A stretch of DNA of 64,000 nt from Streptomyces dioscori (lineage in GTDB: Bacteria; Actinomycetota; Actinomycetes; Streptomycetales; Streptomycetaceae). The first letter of the stretch is position 1, and each line of letters starts with the position of its first letter. Made by a program: the position numbers and the translations under genes. The notes under the pieces were generated by a model. It was not told the origin of the DNA. It worked only from the letters and a program-made list of their open reading frames with translations, and searched no databases. The stretch covers positions 408,154-472,153 of the forward strand of contig NZ_KZ679044.1 of assembly GCF_003024195.1 (NCBI RefSeq). The letters are read 5' to 3'. Positions 34,316 to 42,785 of this stretch are shown here, one piece after another.

Positions 34316-35263
34316 CTAGGACGCCAGAGTCGCCAGCGCCGGGCCGAACGCGATCAGAAGCGGGACCAGTGGGGCCAGTGCTGCGGCCGTCGTCGTTCCT
34401 CTGCGGTGGGAGCGGGTGAGGCGGGGCGGGGGGTCCAGGAGGCGTTCCACGCGTTGGTGGAGCAGGGGCCTGGGCGTGGCGCAGGAGAGGACGCCGCGGT
34501 GCTGGTTCAGCTCGATCAGGGCCAGCGCGGTCGTGAGGTGGCCGCAGCGGCGTGAGGCCGTGTCGTCGGCGGAGAGTTCGACGAGGCGGTGCGTCTGGTC
34601 GCGGAAGTCACGGAAGACCGGGATGCCCGGGAAGCCGCCGGCCAGGGCCTGCGAGAGATGCAGGAGCCAGTCGTGGCGGGCGCGGGCGTGGCCGAGTTCG
34701 TGCGCCTGGATGGCGTCCAGCTGGTGGTCGGTGAGACGGTGCAGGGCGCCCGTGGTGACGACGAGCTGGGACGGGTTGCCCGGCATCCACCAGGCGTCCG
34801 GGTACTCGTCCTCCAGCACGAGGAGCGGGCCGCGCGAGGTCGGCAGTCCGGCCGGCAGCTCCGGGGCCCGTTCGCGCAGGTGCTCGCGGCGCAGACGGCT
34901 GCGCCTGCGGGCCTCCGTCACCTCGCGGGCGAGCATCGCCGTGGTCCAGGCGGCGCCGCCGGCCAGCAGCAGCGTCAGCGCGGTGGTCCAGGGCGGGGCG
35001 GCGGCCAGGTCGTACGCCGCGGTCACGGACGGCGGCGCGGGCGCGAAGACATGGGCGCGGACCGTGTGGAAGACGGCGGAGGCGCTCAGCACGAGCGATG
35101 ACAGACAGCACAGCAGGACCGTGGCGACCAGGCACTGCCACACCCACAGCGCGAGTACGGGTTCCCGCTCGGGCCAGGAGGCGCCGGTCAGGACGCGGGG
35201 CGCCACGACCGCGGCGGTCAGGGCGACGGCCGCCATCAGCATGAACGAGATGGTTACGGTCAT
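34316..35263 (-). CDS. M56-family (BlaR1/HtpX-like) membrane zinc metallopeptidase
   Basis: 315 residues. N-terminal membrane helices (residues ~3-22, 38-62 and 88-112) precede the zinc motif HELGH at residues 188-192. A third ligand is probably the Glu/Asp region LVELSADDTASR. A C-terminal helix (LAPLVPLLIAFGPALATLAS) closes it. In many Streptomyces such proteins are paired with a BlaI/MecI repressor gene; none is next to this one. It converges on the kinase gene, with 42 bases between them. Confidence 0.88.
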   Translation of the reverse strand: MTVTISFMLMAAVALTAAVVAPRVLTGASWPEREPVLALWVWQCLVATVLLCCLSSLVLSASAVFHTVRAHVFAPAPPSVTAAYDLAAAPPWTTALTLLLAGGAAWTTAMLAREVTEARRRSRLRREHLRERAPELPAGLPTSRGPLLVLEDEYPDAWWMPGNPSQLVVTTGALHRLTDHQLDAIQAHELGHARARHDWLLHLSQALAGGFPGIPVFRDFRDQTHRLVELSADDTASRRCGHLTTALALIELNQHRGVLSCATPRPLLHQRVERLLDPPPRLTRSHRRGTTTAAALAPLVPLLIAFGPALATLAS

Positions 35264-35587
35264 GTCGTGGGCCCCTTCTTCCCCTCGGTGCGGCGGGTCA
35301 TGGACACGCTACCGGTCGTCGGGCCCCCCGAGGCACTCAGCGGAACGACGGCCTGACGCGACGGCCTGGCACGACGGCTCGACGTGACGGAGCGCCGAGC
35401 GGCCGTGAGACGGCCGTGGCCCACATCCGTACAGAACGGGGAAGGCGAGATCCGTACAGAACGAGGAACGCGAGCCGGAACGCGCGCCACGACACCCTTA
35501 AGGCATCGCGTACTTGAGGAGTCCACAGCATGAACGGCTAGCATCGTTCTCTGATTGTCCGACGAGGTCGAGATCGGGGTGGGCGTC
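35264..35587. promoter_or_regulatory. Divergent intergenic region of the M56 peptidase and GT2 genes
   Basis: No gene. It contains the 25-bp tandem repeat listed separately and a GACGG-rich stretch (35355-35420). No confident -10/-35 pair was seen. Confidence 0.45.
35425..35474. repeat. Two tandem 25-bp repeats
   Basis: Units start ATCCGTACAGAACG at 35425 and again at 35450. They match at 23 of 25 positions. Directly abutting and in phase with two helical turns and a half, they look like an operator pair. Confidence 0.85.
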
Positions 35588-36484
35588 ATGTCGGTTGGTC
35601 CGCGGATCGCGGTGGCCGTGGTGACGATGGGGACGCGGCCCGAGGAGGTCGACGCGCTGCTCGCCTCGGTGGCCAAGCAGGACGTCGCCCCCGAGCGGAT
35701 CGTGATCGTCGGGAACGGCTGTCCGCTGCCGGAGTTCGCCGAGCGGCTGGGCCTGCCCGGTGAGGTCACCGCCATCGAGGTCGACGAGAACCTCGGCTGC
35801 CCGGGCGGCCGCAATGTCGCCCTGCGGCGCCTGCGGGAGTTCGGGGACGTGGACATCGTCGTCGAGCTGGACGACGACGGGCTGCTCATCGACCCCGATG
35901 TCCTGCGGACGGTACGGGACCTGTACGCCGTCGACCCGCGCCTTGGCATCGTCGGTTTCCGCATCGCCGACGAGAACGGCGAGACCCAGCGGCGCCACGT
36001 CCCCCGGCTCGGCGCCAAGGACCCCCTGCGGGGCGGCGAGGTGACCTGCTTCCTCGGCGGCGGCCACGCCCTGTCCATGGAGATGCTCGCGCAGACCGGG
36101 GACTGGCCCGCCGAGTTCTTCTTCGCGCACGAGGAGACCGATCTGGCGTGGCGGGCCGCCGACGCCGGCTGGACCATCCGGTACGAGCCCCAGCTGCTCC
36201 TCCAGCACCCGAAGACGTCACCCGCCCGGCACGCCATCTACTACCGCGTCACCGCCCGCAACCGCGTCTGGCTGGTCAGGCGCCGACTGCCCCTTCCGCT
36301 CATCCCCGTCCACCTGGCGGTCTGGATCGCGCTGACCCTCGTACGGACCCGGTCCGTCGGTGGGCTGCGGGCGTGGTTCGGCGGTTTCGTGGAGGGGCTG
36401 AGGGCGTCGGCCGGGGAGCGCCGGCCGATGCGTTGGAAGACCGTGTGGCGGCTTACGCGGCTGGGGCGGCCGCCCGTCATCTGA
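35588..36484 (+). CDS. Family 2 glycosyltransferase
   Basis: 298 residues from ATG 35588. It has an N-terminal Rossmann-like start (RIAVAVVTMGTRPEEVDALLASV), the nucleotide-sugar region ENLGCPGGRNVAL and a DDD/DxD-like metal site (VVELDDDGLLIDP). The acceptor-side residues GGGHALSMEML, FFFAHEETDLAWRA and a C-terminal hydrophobic segment (PLIPVHLAVWIALTLV) are typical of rhamnosyl/galactosyl-type GT2 enzymes that extend cell-surface glycans. The acceptor is unknown. A TTG start at 35555 is an alternative. Confidence 0.88.
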   Translation: MSVGPRIAVAVVTMGTRPEEVDALLASVAKQDVAPERIVIVGNGCPLPEFAERLGLPGEVTAIEVDENLGCPGGRNVALRRLREFGDVDIVVELDDDGLLIDPDVLRTVRDLYAVDPRLGIVGFRIADENGETQRRHVPRLGAKDPLRGGEVTCFLGGGHALSMEMLAQTGDWPAEFFFAHEETDLAWRAADAGWTIRYEPQLLLQHPKTSPARHAIYYRVTARNRVWLVRRRLPLPLIPVHLAVWIALTLVRTRSVGGLRAWFGGFVEGLRASAGERRPMRWKTVWRLTRLGRPPVI

Positions 36485-36502
36485 GGCGGAGGGGGTACCT
36501 CA

Positions 36503-36538
36503 CACGTGCCTCACGTATGTCGCACGTATGCCGCACGT
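36503..36538. promoter_or_regulatory. Four helically phased CACGT motifs
   Basis: CACGT begins at 36503, 36512, 36523 and 36534 (spacings 9, 11 and 11). The first and last extend to CACGTG. The block lies just after the GT2 stop codon and before the SARP remnant. Confidence 0.5.
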
Positions 36539-36652
36539 GTATCTCGCGGAACTTTCGGACCCGGTCGCGACGGCGACACTCCCCCGAGTCGCGGCGACCT
36601 ACGACGCGACCTACGACGCCTACCGCGTGCCGGAGCGGCCGGATCCGACACG

Positions 36653-37759
36653 GTGATCACATCAGGCCACGCCAACCGATCGCTACATGGGACGAACGGT
36701 GCGGCGGGGCACGGAGATTCGCCCGAGGGCCGGCGGAGCGTCGGATTCCAGCCGCCCGACGCCGCCGACGGGGAGGGCGGACGGGTGGGCGGCGGCAGGA
36801 CGCGGTCGGAACGGGAGGCCGGACTGCTCGGCCTGCCCGACACGTCCAAGTCCAAGTCCAGGTCCACGTCCACGTCCACGTCCGAGGCTCAGCCGCCTCT
36901 GCCCGGCGCGTCCACGTCCGAAGCCCTGGCCCCTTCGCTCGGCACGCCCACGTCCGTGGTGTCGGGCACTTTGCCCGGTGCCGCGCTCGGAGCTTCTGTC
37001 GCGGGTCCGTGCCGGTTGCGTTTCGGGCTGCTCGGGCCGACGGTCGTGTACGACGCCGGCGCCTGGCCCGGCCGGTCAGCGGCGCTGGACGTCGGCCTCT
37101 TCGAGGACCGGGTCGTGGCCGCCCGCGCGGCGCACGCGCGGCGCGACTGGGGGGCGGCTTCGGCCGAGGCCGTGGCGGCGCTCGCGCTGTGGCGCGGCAC
37201 CCCGTCGGACGGCTGGGCCCCGGAGGCAGGCGGGATCTCCCTCGTCCAACGGCTGGACAAGGCACGGCTGTTCGCCCTGGAGTGCCGTTACGACGCCGAC
37301 CTGGAACTGAGCGGGGGAGCGGCCGAACAGGGTGTACGGCTCTCCGGGCTCGCTCCCGAACTGGCCGCGCTGGTCGCCGAGTTCCCTCTGCGGGAGGCCT
37401 TCCACCGGCAGCTGATGCTGGTCCTGTACCGCACGGGCCGCCAGGCGGAGGCGCTGGCCGTCCGCCGTGACCTGCGCGGCAGGCTCGTCCGCGAACTCGG
37501 TGTGGAGCCGGGGAACGCGGTACGGGAGGCCCATCTGGAGATCCTGCGGGAGCCGAAGGGGGTGGCTTCGGGGGGCGGGCCCGCGGCGATCACCGCCCAC
37601 CCTCGGACGCGAACCGCCGAAGGGGCCGCCGCCGGGCGGGTGGTTGCACCGAGGAGGCGTACGAGCAGTGGGAACTGGCCCTCGACGACCTCGACGACCT
37701 CGACGACCTCGACGGCACCGACAGCCCGGTGGTCGAGGAGCTGCGGGGCCTGCTTCTGA
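36653..37759 (+). pseudogene. SARP/BTAD regulator lacking its DNA-binding domain
   Basis: The frame from GTG 36653 has ~120 residues of Ser/Gly-rich sequence, including the run SKSKSRSTSTSTS, then RLRFGLLGPTVVYD, the first strand of an OmpR-type SARP domain. Within ~20 residues it jumps to LDVGLFEDRVVAARAAHARRDW, which belongs to the BTAD domain. About 80 residues of the winged helix are missing. The BTAD part is otherwise good (LREAFHRQLMLVLYRTGRQAEALAV; RELGVEPG). The end runs into low complexity (PSTTSTTSTTS). Either a decayed activator or a protein that keeps only the oligomerisation domain. Confidence 0.7.
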
Positions 37760-37773
37760 GCCGCATCGGCTGA
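37645..37773 (+). pseudogene. 3' fragment of an unidentified gene in another frame
   Basis: Overlapping the end of the SARP remnant in a different frame is a protein-like stretch TEEAYEQWELALDDLDDLDD ending LRGLLLSRIG and TGA at 37771. The sequence upstream in this frame is not protein-like. It may be the end of a gene joined to the SARP remnant by deletion, or a frameshifted SARP C-terminus. Not recognised. Confidence 0.4.
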
Positions 37774-37807
37774 TCGCCCTGCACCGGGTGCGCGCCGCTC
37801 GGTGCGC

Positions 37808-39538
37808 TCACTTCGCGTCCGCGTAGCACTTCACCACCGCCGTGGTGAACGGGAACCGTACCGGCGTCTGTCCGAACGTCAGCCGTCCCGCCTCCTCCGC
37901 CGCCTCCCGGATGGCCTCGACCACCGCGTCGGCCTCCTCCTTCGGGCAGTGCACCATCACCTCGTCGTGCTGGAAGAAGACCAGCTCGGCCGCCATGTCC
38001 CGGCAGGTGCGCCGGAGTCCGGCGAGCACGAGAAGGGTCCAGTCTGCGGCGCTGCCCTGCACCACGAAGTTACGGGCGAAGCGGCCCCGGGCCCGGGAAT
38101 TGCTGGACGCGTAACCGGGCACCCAGTCCTGGGCGCCCCCCGGCTCGGCCCCCTCACCCGGACCGCCGACCGGCCCGCCGGCCTCCTCGCTGTCCGGAAT
38201 CCCCGCCTCCTCGCCCGAGGAGTCCGACCCCGCCGCCGGTGGGCAGGTGCGGCCCAGCCAGGTCCGTACGAGCCGGCCCTCCTCGCCCGCGCGGGCCGCG
38301 TCGTCCACGTACGCCACCGCCCTGGGGAAGCGGCGGCGCAGCAGCGCGAGGTTCTTCAGGCCGTCGCCGGACGTCTGGCCGTAGACCGCGCCGAGGACGG
38401 CGAGCTTCGCCTGGGCGCGGTCGCCGGAGAAGGCCCGGTCGGAGACGGCCTGGTAGAGGTCGCTCTCGCGGCCCGCCACCTCCATCAGACCGGGGTCGCG
38501 GGAGATCGCGGCCAGCACGCGCGGCTCCATCTGGTCGGCGTCCGCCACGACGAGCCGCCAGCCGGGGTCGGCGACCGCGGCCCTGCGTATGACCTTGGGG
38601 ATCTGCAGGGCGCCGCCGCCGTTGGTCACCCAGCGGCCGGTGACGGTGCCGCCCGCCTGGTACTCCGGTCTGAACCGCCCGTCCCGCACCCAGTCCTGGA
38701 GCCACGACCAGCCGTGGGCGACCCAGATCCGGTACAGCTTCTTGTACTCGACCAGGGGCTTCACCGCCGGGTGGTCGATGGACTCGATCTCCCAGCGCCG
38801 CGTGGACCTCACCTTGATCCCGGCCTGCGCGAACGCCTTCACGACGTCCGCGGGCAGATCGGGCCGGACCCGGCGGCCGAACGCGGCCGACACCTCCTCC
38901 GTCAGCTCGGCCAGCCGCCGCGGCTCACCGCCGCCCGCGTACCGCTCGCCGAGCAGTTCGTGCAGCACCTCCCGGTGCACGTCGGAACTCCACGGCAGCC
39001 CCGTCTCGTTCATCTCGGTCGCCACCAGCGTGCCCGCCGACTCGGAGGCCGTCAGCAGCCGCATCCGCTCGGGCCGCGCGGTCGCGTCATGCCGTCGCTG
39101 CTGCTCCCCGTACACCTCGATGAGCTGGGCCAGCGATACGTGGCTGCCGGGGCCGGGGCGCGGCTCGAAGAGGGAGGACTGCGAGCCGGGCTCCGCGGAA
39201 CGCTGCGGGGGATCAGGCGGTACGGGGCCGCCGTGCAGCCTGGCCAGGGCGGCGGCGGCCGAACGGGGTTCGCCGAGCCGTCCCTCGTGGCCGAGCAGGA
39301 GGGTCTCGGCGGCCTCCACGTCGTAACACCGCTCCACCCGGACGCCCTCGGCGCGCAGCCGTGGGTAGACCTCCGCCGTCGCCCGCCACACCCAGCGGGT
39401 GACGTCCGGCCGGGAACGGACGGACTCGGCGAGGTCCGGCTCCCGCAGGAGCGGGCCGGCGGGCAGCCCGTCGGGGCCGAGGGGGGCGAGCTCCGCGCCG
39501 CCGTCCTCGGTCGGCGCGAGGGCCCACCGTCCGGTCAT
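37808..39538 (-). CDS. Family A DNA polymerase, bifunctional 3'-5' exonuclease-like/polymerase, no 5' nuclease
   Basis: 576 residues, much shorter than PolA (~900). It lacks the N-terminal FEN domain. Polymerase motif A is VVADADQMEPRVLA, motif B is AKLAVLGAVYGQTSGDGLK (the O-helix, with Tyr) and motif C is VFFQHDEVMVHC. These include both catalytic Asp residues. The N-terminal ~200 residues correspond to a reduced exonuclease domain. A ~50-residue Gly/Glu/Pro-rich insertion follows motif B. ATG at 39538 gives MTGRWALAPTEDGG, the conserved actinobacterial start. Probably an accessory repair polymerase (SCO3434 type). Confidence 0.9.
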   Translation of the reverse strand: MTGRWALAPTEDGGAELAPLGPDGLPAGPLLREPDLAESVRSRPDVTRWVWRATAEVYPRLRAEGVRVERCYDVEAAETLLLGHEGRLGEPRSAAAALARLHGGPVPPDPPQRSAEPGSQSSLFEPRPGPGSHVSLAQLIEVYGEQQRRHDATARPERMRLLTASESAGTLVATEMNETGLPWSSDVHREVLHELLGERYAGGGEPRRLAELTEEVSAAFGRRVRPDLPADVVKAFAQAGIKVRSTRRWEIESIDHPAVKPLVEYKKLYRIWVAHGWSWLQDWVRDGRFRPEYQAGGTVTGRWVTNGGGALQIPKVIRRAAVADPGWRLVVADADQMEPRVLAAISRDPGLMEVAGRESDLYQAVSDRAFSGDRAQAKLAVLGAVYGQTSGDGLKNLALLRRRFPRAVAYVDDAARAGEEGRLVRTWLGRTCPPAAGSDSSGEEAGIPDSEEAGGPVGGPGEGAEPGGAQDWVPGYASSNSRARGRFARNFVVQGSAADWTLLVLAGLRRTCRDMAAELVFFQHDEVMVHCPKEEADAVVEAIREAAEEAGRLTFGQTPVRFPFTTAVVKCYADAK

Positions 39539-39671
39539 GACGCGAGTCTCGCAGGAGGGTCTGACAATCCGGCCGCGCGCACGGCTTCCCGCCGGGGAGA
39601 CCGGAGCCACCTGCTGGGCCAGATCCACCTGCTGGGCCGGGCCCACCTGCCGGGCCAGGCGCACCGGCCTA

Positions 39672-39790
39672 GTCGGGTGCGGGTCCGGTGGGGGTGGGTC
39701 GCGCAGTTCCCCGCGCCCCTGAAGGGGCGGTCGGGTGCGGGTTCGGTGGGGGTGGAGCGCGCAGTTCCCCGCGCCCCTTGAGGGGCGCGG
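39672..39790. repeat. Two copies of the dispersed GC-rich intergenic element
   Basis: Two tandem units of the form GTGCGGGTCCGGTGGGGGTG followed by GCGCAGTTCCCCGCGCCCCT. The same sequence family occurs at 42580, 46261 and 59793. No gene lies in 39539-39805 otherwise. Confidence 0.85.
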
Positions 39791-39805
39791 CGGTGGGACC
39801 GGGGT

Positions 39806-40531
39806 CTACTGGTGGGGCTTCTTCAGTTGCTCCAGTGACTTCGTGATGTCTGCCTCGGTGGCTGCCTTGGTGACGCCGAGTCCGCTCAGCAGGCCCGTAC
39901 CGGCCTCGTGCTCCAGGAGGGCGAGCAGGATGTGCTCCGTACCGATGTAGTTGTGGCCCAGGCGCAGGGCCTCACGGAAGGTGAGTTCGAGGGTTTTCTT
40001 GGCGTCGGCGTCGAAAGGGACGAGTGCGGGCATGGTCTCCGCGCGCGGCGGGAGGCCGGCGCTCGCGGCCTCCTGTACGGCGTCCAGGGCGACGCCCTGC
40101 GCGGTGATCGCCTTCGCCCCGAGGCCCTCCGGGTCGGCGATCAGGCCGAGGAGCAGGTGCTCGGTGCGGATCTGGTCGTTGCCCGCGGTCCTGGCCTCCT
40201 CCTGGGAGGCCACCACCACGTTCCTGGCGCGTGCCGTGTACCGGCTGAAGCCCTGGCTGGGGTCGAGGTCCGACTCGGCCTTCGGCACGAACCGCTTCTG
40301 GGCCGCCTGCCGGGTGACCCCCATGCTCCTGCCGATGTCCGTCCAGGAGGCGCCCGAACGCCGGGCCTGGTCCACGAAGTGCCCGATCAGATGGTCGGCC
40401 ACGTCGCCGAGGTGGTCCGCGGCGATCACCGCGTCCTGGAGCTGGTCGAGGGCGTCTTCGTGGACCTTCTTGATGGCCTCGATGAGGTCGTCGAGGCGTA
40501 CGGAAGTGGTGCCGCGTGGATTCGTGGTCAT
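39806..40531 (-). CDS. ClpC2-like Clp-N-domain protein with N-terminal HTH (autorepressor/antibiotic sensor)
   Basis: 241 residues. The first ~85 residues carry a helix-turn-helix (GASWTDIGRSMGVTRQAAQKRF). The last ~150 are two Clp-N repeats (RTEHLLLGLIADPEG; GTEHILLALLEHEAGT). There is no AAA+ domain. Mycobacterial ClpC2 has this architecture; it is reported to bind cyclomarin-type ClpC1 poisons and to repress its own promoter. Upstream, TTGACA, a 17-bp spacer and TACGGT end 6 bases before the ATG, so the message should be leaderless, with inverted repeats over the promoter. Likely role: a decoy that senses or soaks up ClpC-targeting molecules. Confidence 0.9.
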   Translation of the reverse strand: MTTNPRGTTSVRLDDLIEAIKKVHEDALDQLQDAVIAADHLGDVADHLIGHFVDQARRSGASWTDIGRSMGVTRQAAQKRFVPKAESDLDPSQGFSRYTARARNVVVASQEEARTAGNDQIRTEHLLLGLIADPEGLGAKAITAQGVALDAVQEAASAGLPPRAETMPALVPFDADAKKTLELTFREALRLGHNYIGTEHILLALLEHEAGTGLLSGLGVTKAATEADITKSLEQLKKPHQ

Positions 40532-40533
40532 GT

Positions 40534-40579
40534 GTCAACCGTAGGTTGACGGTCCAGAGGTGTCAACCTCGCGTTGACA
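40534..40579 (-). promoter_or_regulatory. Promoter and twin operators of the ClpC2-like gene
   Basis: Two perfect inverted repeats, GTCAACC-GTA-GGTTGAC (40534-40550) and TGTCAAC-CTCGC-GTTGACA (40561-40579), lie just upstream of the ATG. On the minus strand TTGACA (-35) and TACGGT (-10) are 17 bp apart and both fall within these repeats. Confidence 0.85.
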
Positions 40580-40637
40580 GTGCATTTCCGGATGACCATC
40601 GAGGGCCGTTCCGACGCCCCCCGGGCGGGCCTCCCGG

Positions 40638-41267
40638 CTACTTCGGGGACGCCACGAGCAGACGTACGGCCAGGCCCGTGAAGATCGTGCCGCTGAAGAC
40701 GTTGAGCGCCCGGGCGACCCGGTGGCTGCGCCGCAGCAGGTCGGAGAGGCGGCCGGAGAGCAGCCCTACGGAGGCGTCGAAGACGAAGCCCATGACCACG
40801 ATGGTGACGCCCAGGAGGAAGAACTGGCCCATCACATGGCCGAGTCCGGGGTTCACGAACTGCGGCAGGAACGCCACGTTGAAGAGGATCACCTTGGGGT
40901 TGAGCAGGTTGGTGACCGCCCCCTGCCAGAAGGCCCGCCGCCGGCCCGGACCGACGGCGGCGCCCTCCTCGACCGGCACCGAGCGGTCCCGGAACGCCTT
41001 GACCGCGAGGTACAGGAGGTAGGCCGCCCCGGCCCAGCGCAGTACGTGGTACAGCGTCGGCAACGCCGTGAACAGGGCGGACAGGCCCAGCATCGCGGCG
41101 ACCGAGTGCACGAGCATCGCCGAGGCGACGCCCGCCGCGGCCATCACCCCCGTGACCGGTCCGCCCCGGCCCCCCATCGCCACGATGAACATCATGTCGG
41201 GGCCGGGGCTCACCACGAGCGCGAGCGCGGCGACCAGGAACGCCGCGTACAGAGAGGTGTCGACCAT
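40638..41267 (-). CDS. LysE/RhtB-family amino-acid exporter
   Basis: 209 residues with six predicted membrane helices. The family signature near the N-terminus reads ALALVVSPGPDMMFIV, and the WQGAVTNLLNPKVILFNVAFLPQFVNP motif spanning helix 4 is diagnostic of LysE/RhtB exporters. It probably exports an amino acid or homoserine-lactone-like molecule; the substrate cannot be assigned. It lies in the same direction as the ClpC2-like gene but ends ~100 bases upstream of it, across its operator. Confidence 0.92.
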   Translation of the reverse strand: MVDTSLYAAFLVAALALVVSPGPDMMFIVAMGGRGGPVTGVMAAAGVASAMLVHSVAAMLGLSALFTALPTLYHVLRWAGAAYLLYLAVKAFRDRSVPVEEGAAVGPGRRRAFWQGAVTNLLNPKVILFNVAFLPQFVNPGLGHVMGQFFLLGVTIVVMGFVFDASVGLLSGRLSDLLRRSHRVARALNVFSGTIFTGLAVRLLVASPK

Positions 41268-41398
41268 GGGTGCATGTTCGGGCCCACCGGCAGCAGGGTC
41301 GAGTGAATTTCACCCGCTGAGACGGCCGGCCACGCGCGCATCCGGGCCGGGGGAGGTCACCCGGCGGTTGCCCGTTTCCCCCATGACACGATCGACGC

Positions 41399-42577
41399 AT
41401 GAGTAGTACGTCCTCCACGGTGGAGCGCGCCTTCGCGGCCGCCCTCTACGCCGACTCCGACGCGGCCCTCGACACCGGTGCCTCCCTGCTCGCCGCCGAC
41501 CCCGCCTCCGACGCCGAACTCGCCCGTCGTGGCGAGGAGTTCGTCGCGGCGGCCTGGCGGCGCGGCTGGCAGCCCGCGGACGTCGTACGGATCGTGCGGC
41601 GGGAGCTGGACGACGTGCACGAACGCCTCGCGGCGGAGCTGGTCCTCGCCGAGGCCGCCCGGGACCGGACGGCCCGGGGCCCACGCTGGACGGCGCAGCT
41701 TGCCGAGCTTGCCGAGCAGGCCGAGTCGAACCGCTCCGGCCGCCCCGACCGCCTGGACCGTTTCCAGTACGCGACCGCCGCCCTGGAGCTGTACCGGCTG
41801 CTGCTGCGCCTCCCCACCCTGGAGCCGCTGGACGCACATGCATCCCATGCATCCCAGACCCCCCGGGCGTCCGAAGGCTCCACCGTCCCACGGGACACCC
41901 GCATGCTCACCCGTATCCGCGCGCTCCTCGCCAAGGCGGAGGCGACCGGGTTCCCGGAGGAGGCGGAGGCGCTGAGCGCGAAGGCGCAGGAGCTGATGGC
42001 GCGGCACAGCATCGACGAGGCGCTGCTCGCGGCGCGTACGCATGCCAAGGACGCGCCCGGCGCCTGCCGGATCGGCGTGGACCCGCCGTACGAGACCGCC
42101 AAGGCCGTCCTCCTCGACGCGGTGGCGGGCGCCAACCGTTGCCGCGCGGTGTGGAACGAGGCTCTCGGGTTCTCCACCGTCGTCGGCTTCGAACCCGACC
42201 TGGAGGCGGTCGAACTCCTCCACACCTCACTCCTCGTGCAGGCCACGGCCGCGATGACCAAGGCGGAGGCGGCTCAGCGCGCGGGCGGCAGGAAGCGTAC
42301 GAAGTCCTTCCGGCAGTCGTTCCTCGCGGCGTACGCGCACCGCATCGGCGACCGGCTGGCCGAGGCGGCCGAGGGGCAGGTGACCGCCACGGCGGGGGAG
42401 TTGCTGCCGGTCCTCGCGGCGCGCGACGTAGCGGTCACGGACGAGACGGAACGCATGTTCCCCGACACGGTCACGACCCGCCTGCGCGGAGTGTCCGACG
42501 AGGCAGGCTGGCACGAGGGAGCCGCAGCAGCGGACCGGGCCCAGGTCAACCCCCGCACACGACTGCAAGGCCCCTGA
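41399..42577 (+). CDS. DUF2786 domain protein
   Basis: 392 residues, soluble. An N-terminal helical region (~1-140) precedes the DUF2786 module at ~165-210, where MLTRIRALLAKAEATGFPEEAEALSAKAQELMARHSID is the signature. The C-terminal half has QSFLAAYAHRIGDRL and ends in a low-complexity tail. DUF2786 proteins occur in phages and bacteria and have no established activity. The divergent neighbour is the LysE exporter. Confidence 0.85.
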   Translation: MSSTSSTVERAFAAALYADSDAALDTGASLLAADPASDAELARRGEEFVAAAWRRGWQPADVVRIVRRELDDVHERLAAELVLAEAARDRTARGPRWTAQLAELAEQAESNRSGRPDRLDRFQYATAALELYRLLLRLPTLEPLDAHASHASQTPRASEGSTVPRDTRMLTRIRALLAKAEATGFPEEAEALSAKAQELMARHSIDEALLAARTHAKDAPGACRIGVDPPYETAKAVLLDAVAGANRCRAVWNEALGFSTVVGFEPDLEAVELLHTSLLVQATAAMTKAEAAQRAGGRKRTKSFRQSFLAAYAHRIGDRLAEAAEGQVTATAGELLPVLAARDVAVTDETERMFPDTVTTRLRGVSDEAGWHEGAAAADRAQVNPRTRLQGP

Positions 42578-42579
42578 CC

Positions 42580-42785
42580 CCGACCCCGTAAGGGGCGCGA
42601 GGAACGGCGCGCTCAGCCCCCACCGGCCGCCGGCCGCACCGCGACGCCAAGCCCCGGCCCCGTAAGGGGCGCGAGGAACGGCGCGGCCGGCCCCCACCGA
42701 CCGCCGGCCGCACCGCGACGCTCAGTCCCCGTCTGCCGCAGCGCAGCGTGCAGCCCCACCGGCCGGTGCACGCACCGCGAGGCTC
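42580..42785. repeat. GC-rich intergenic element array
   Basis: Two near-identical units begin CCGTAAGGGGCGCGAGGAAC (around 42588 and 42661), each followed by CCCCCACCG and CCGGCCGCACCGCGACG. A degenerate third follows. They belong to the same family as 39672, 46261 and 59793 and run into the 3' end of the lipoprotein gene. Confidence 0.8.

Noticed and set aside
36528..36656. 42-codon frame MPHVYLAELSDPVATATLPR and onward
   Set aside because: Short, no RBS, in a decayed region; kept only as a possible remnant.
30562..37800. Integrated element with attL/attR at tRNA-Thr
   Set aside because: No second copy of the tRNA 3' end and no integrase gene were seen, so a defined integrative element cannot be claimed.
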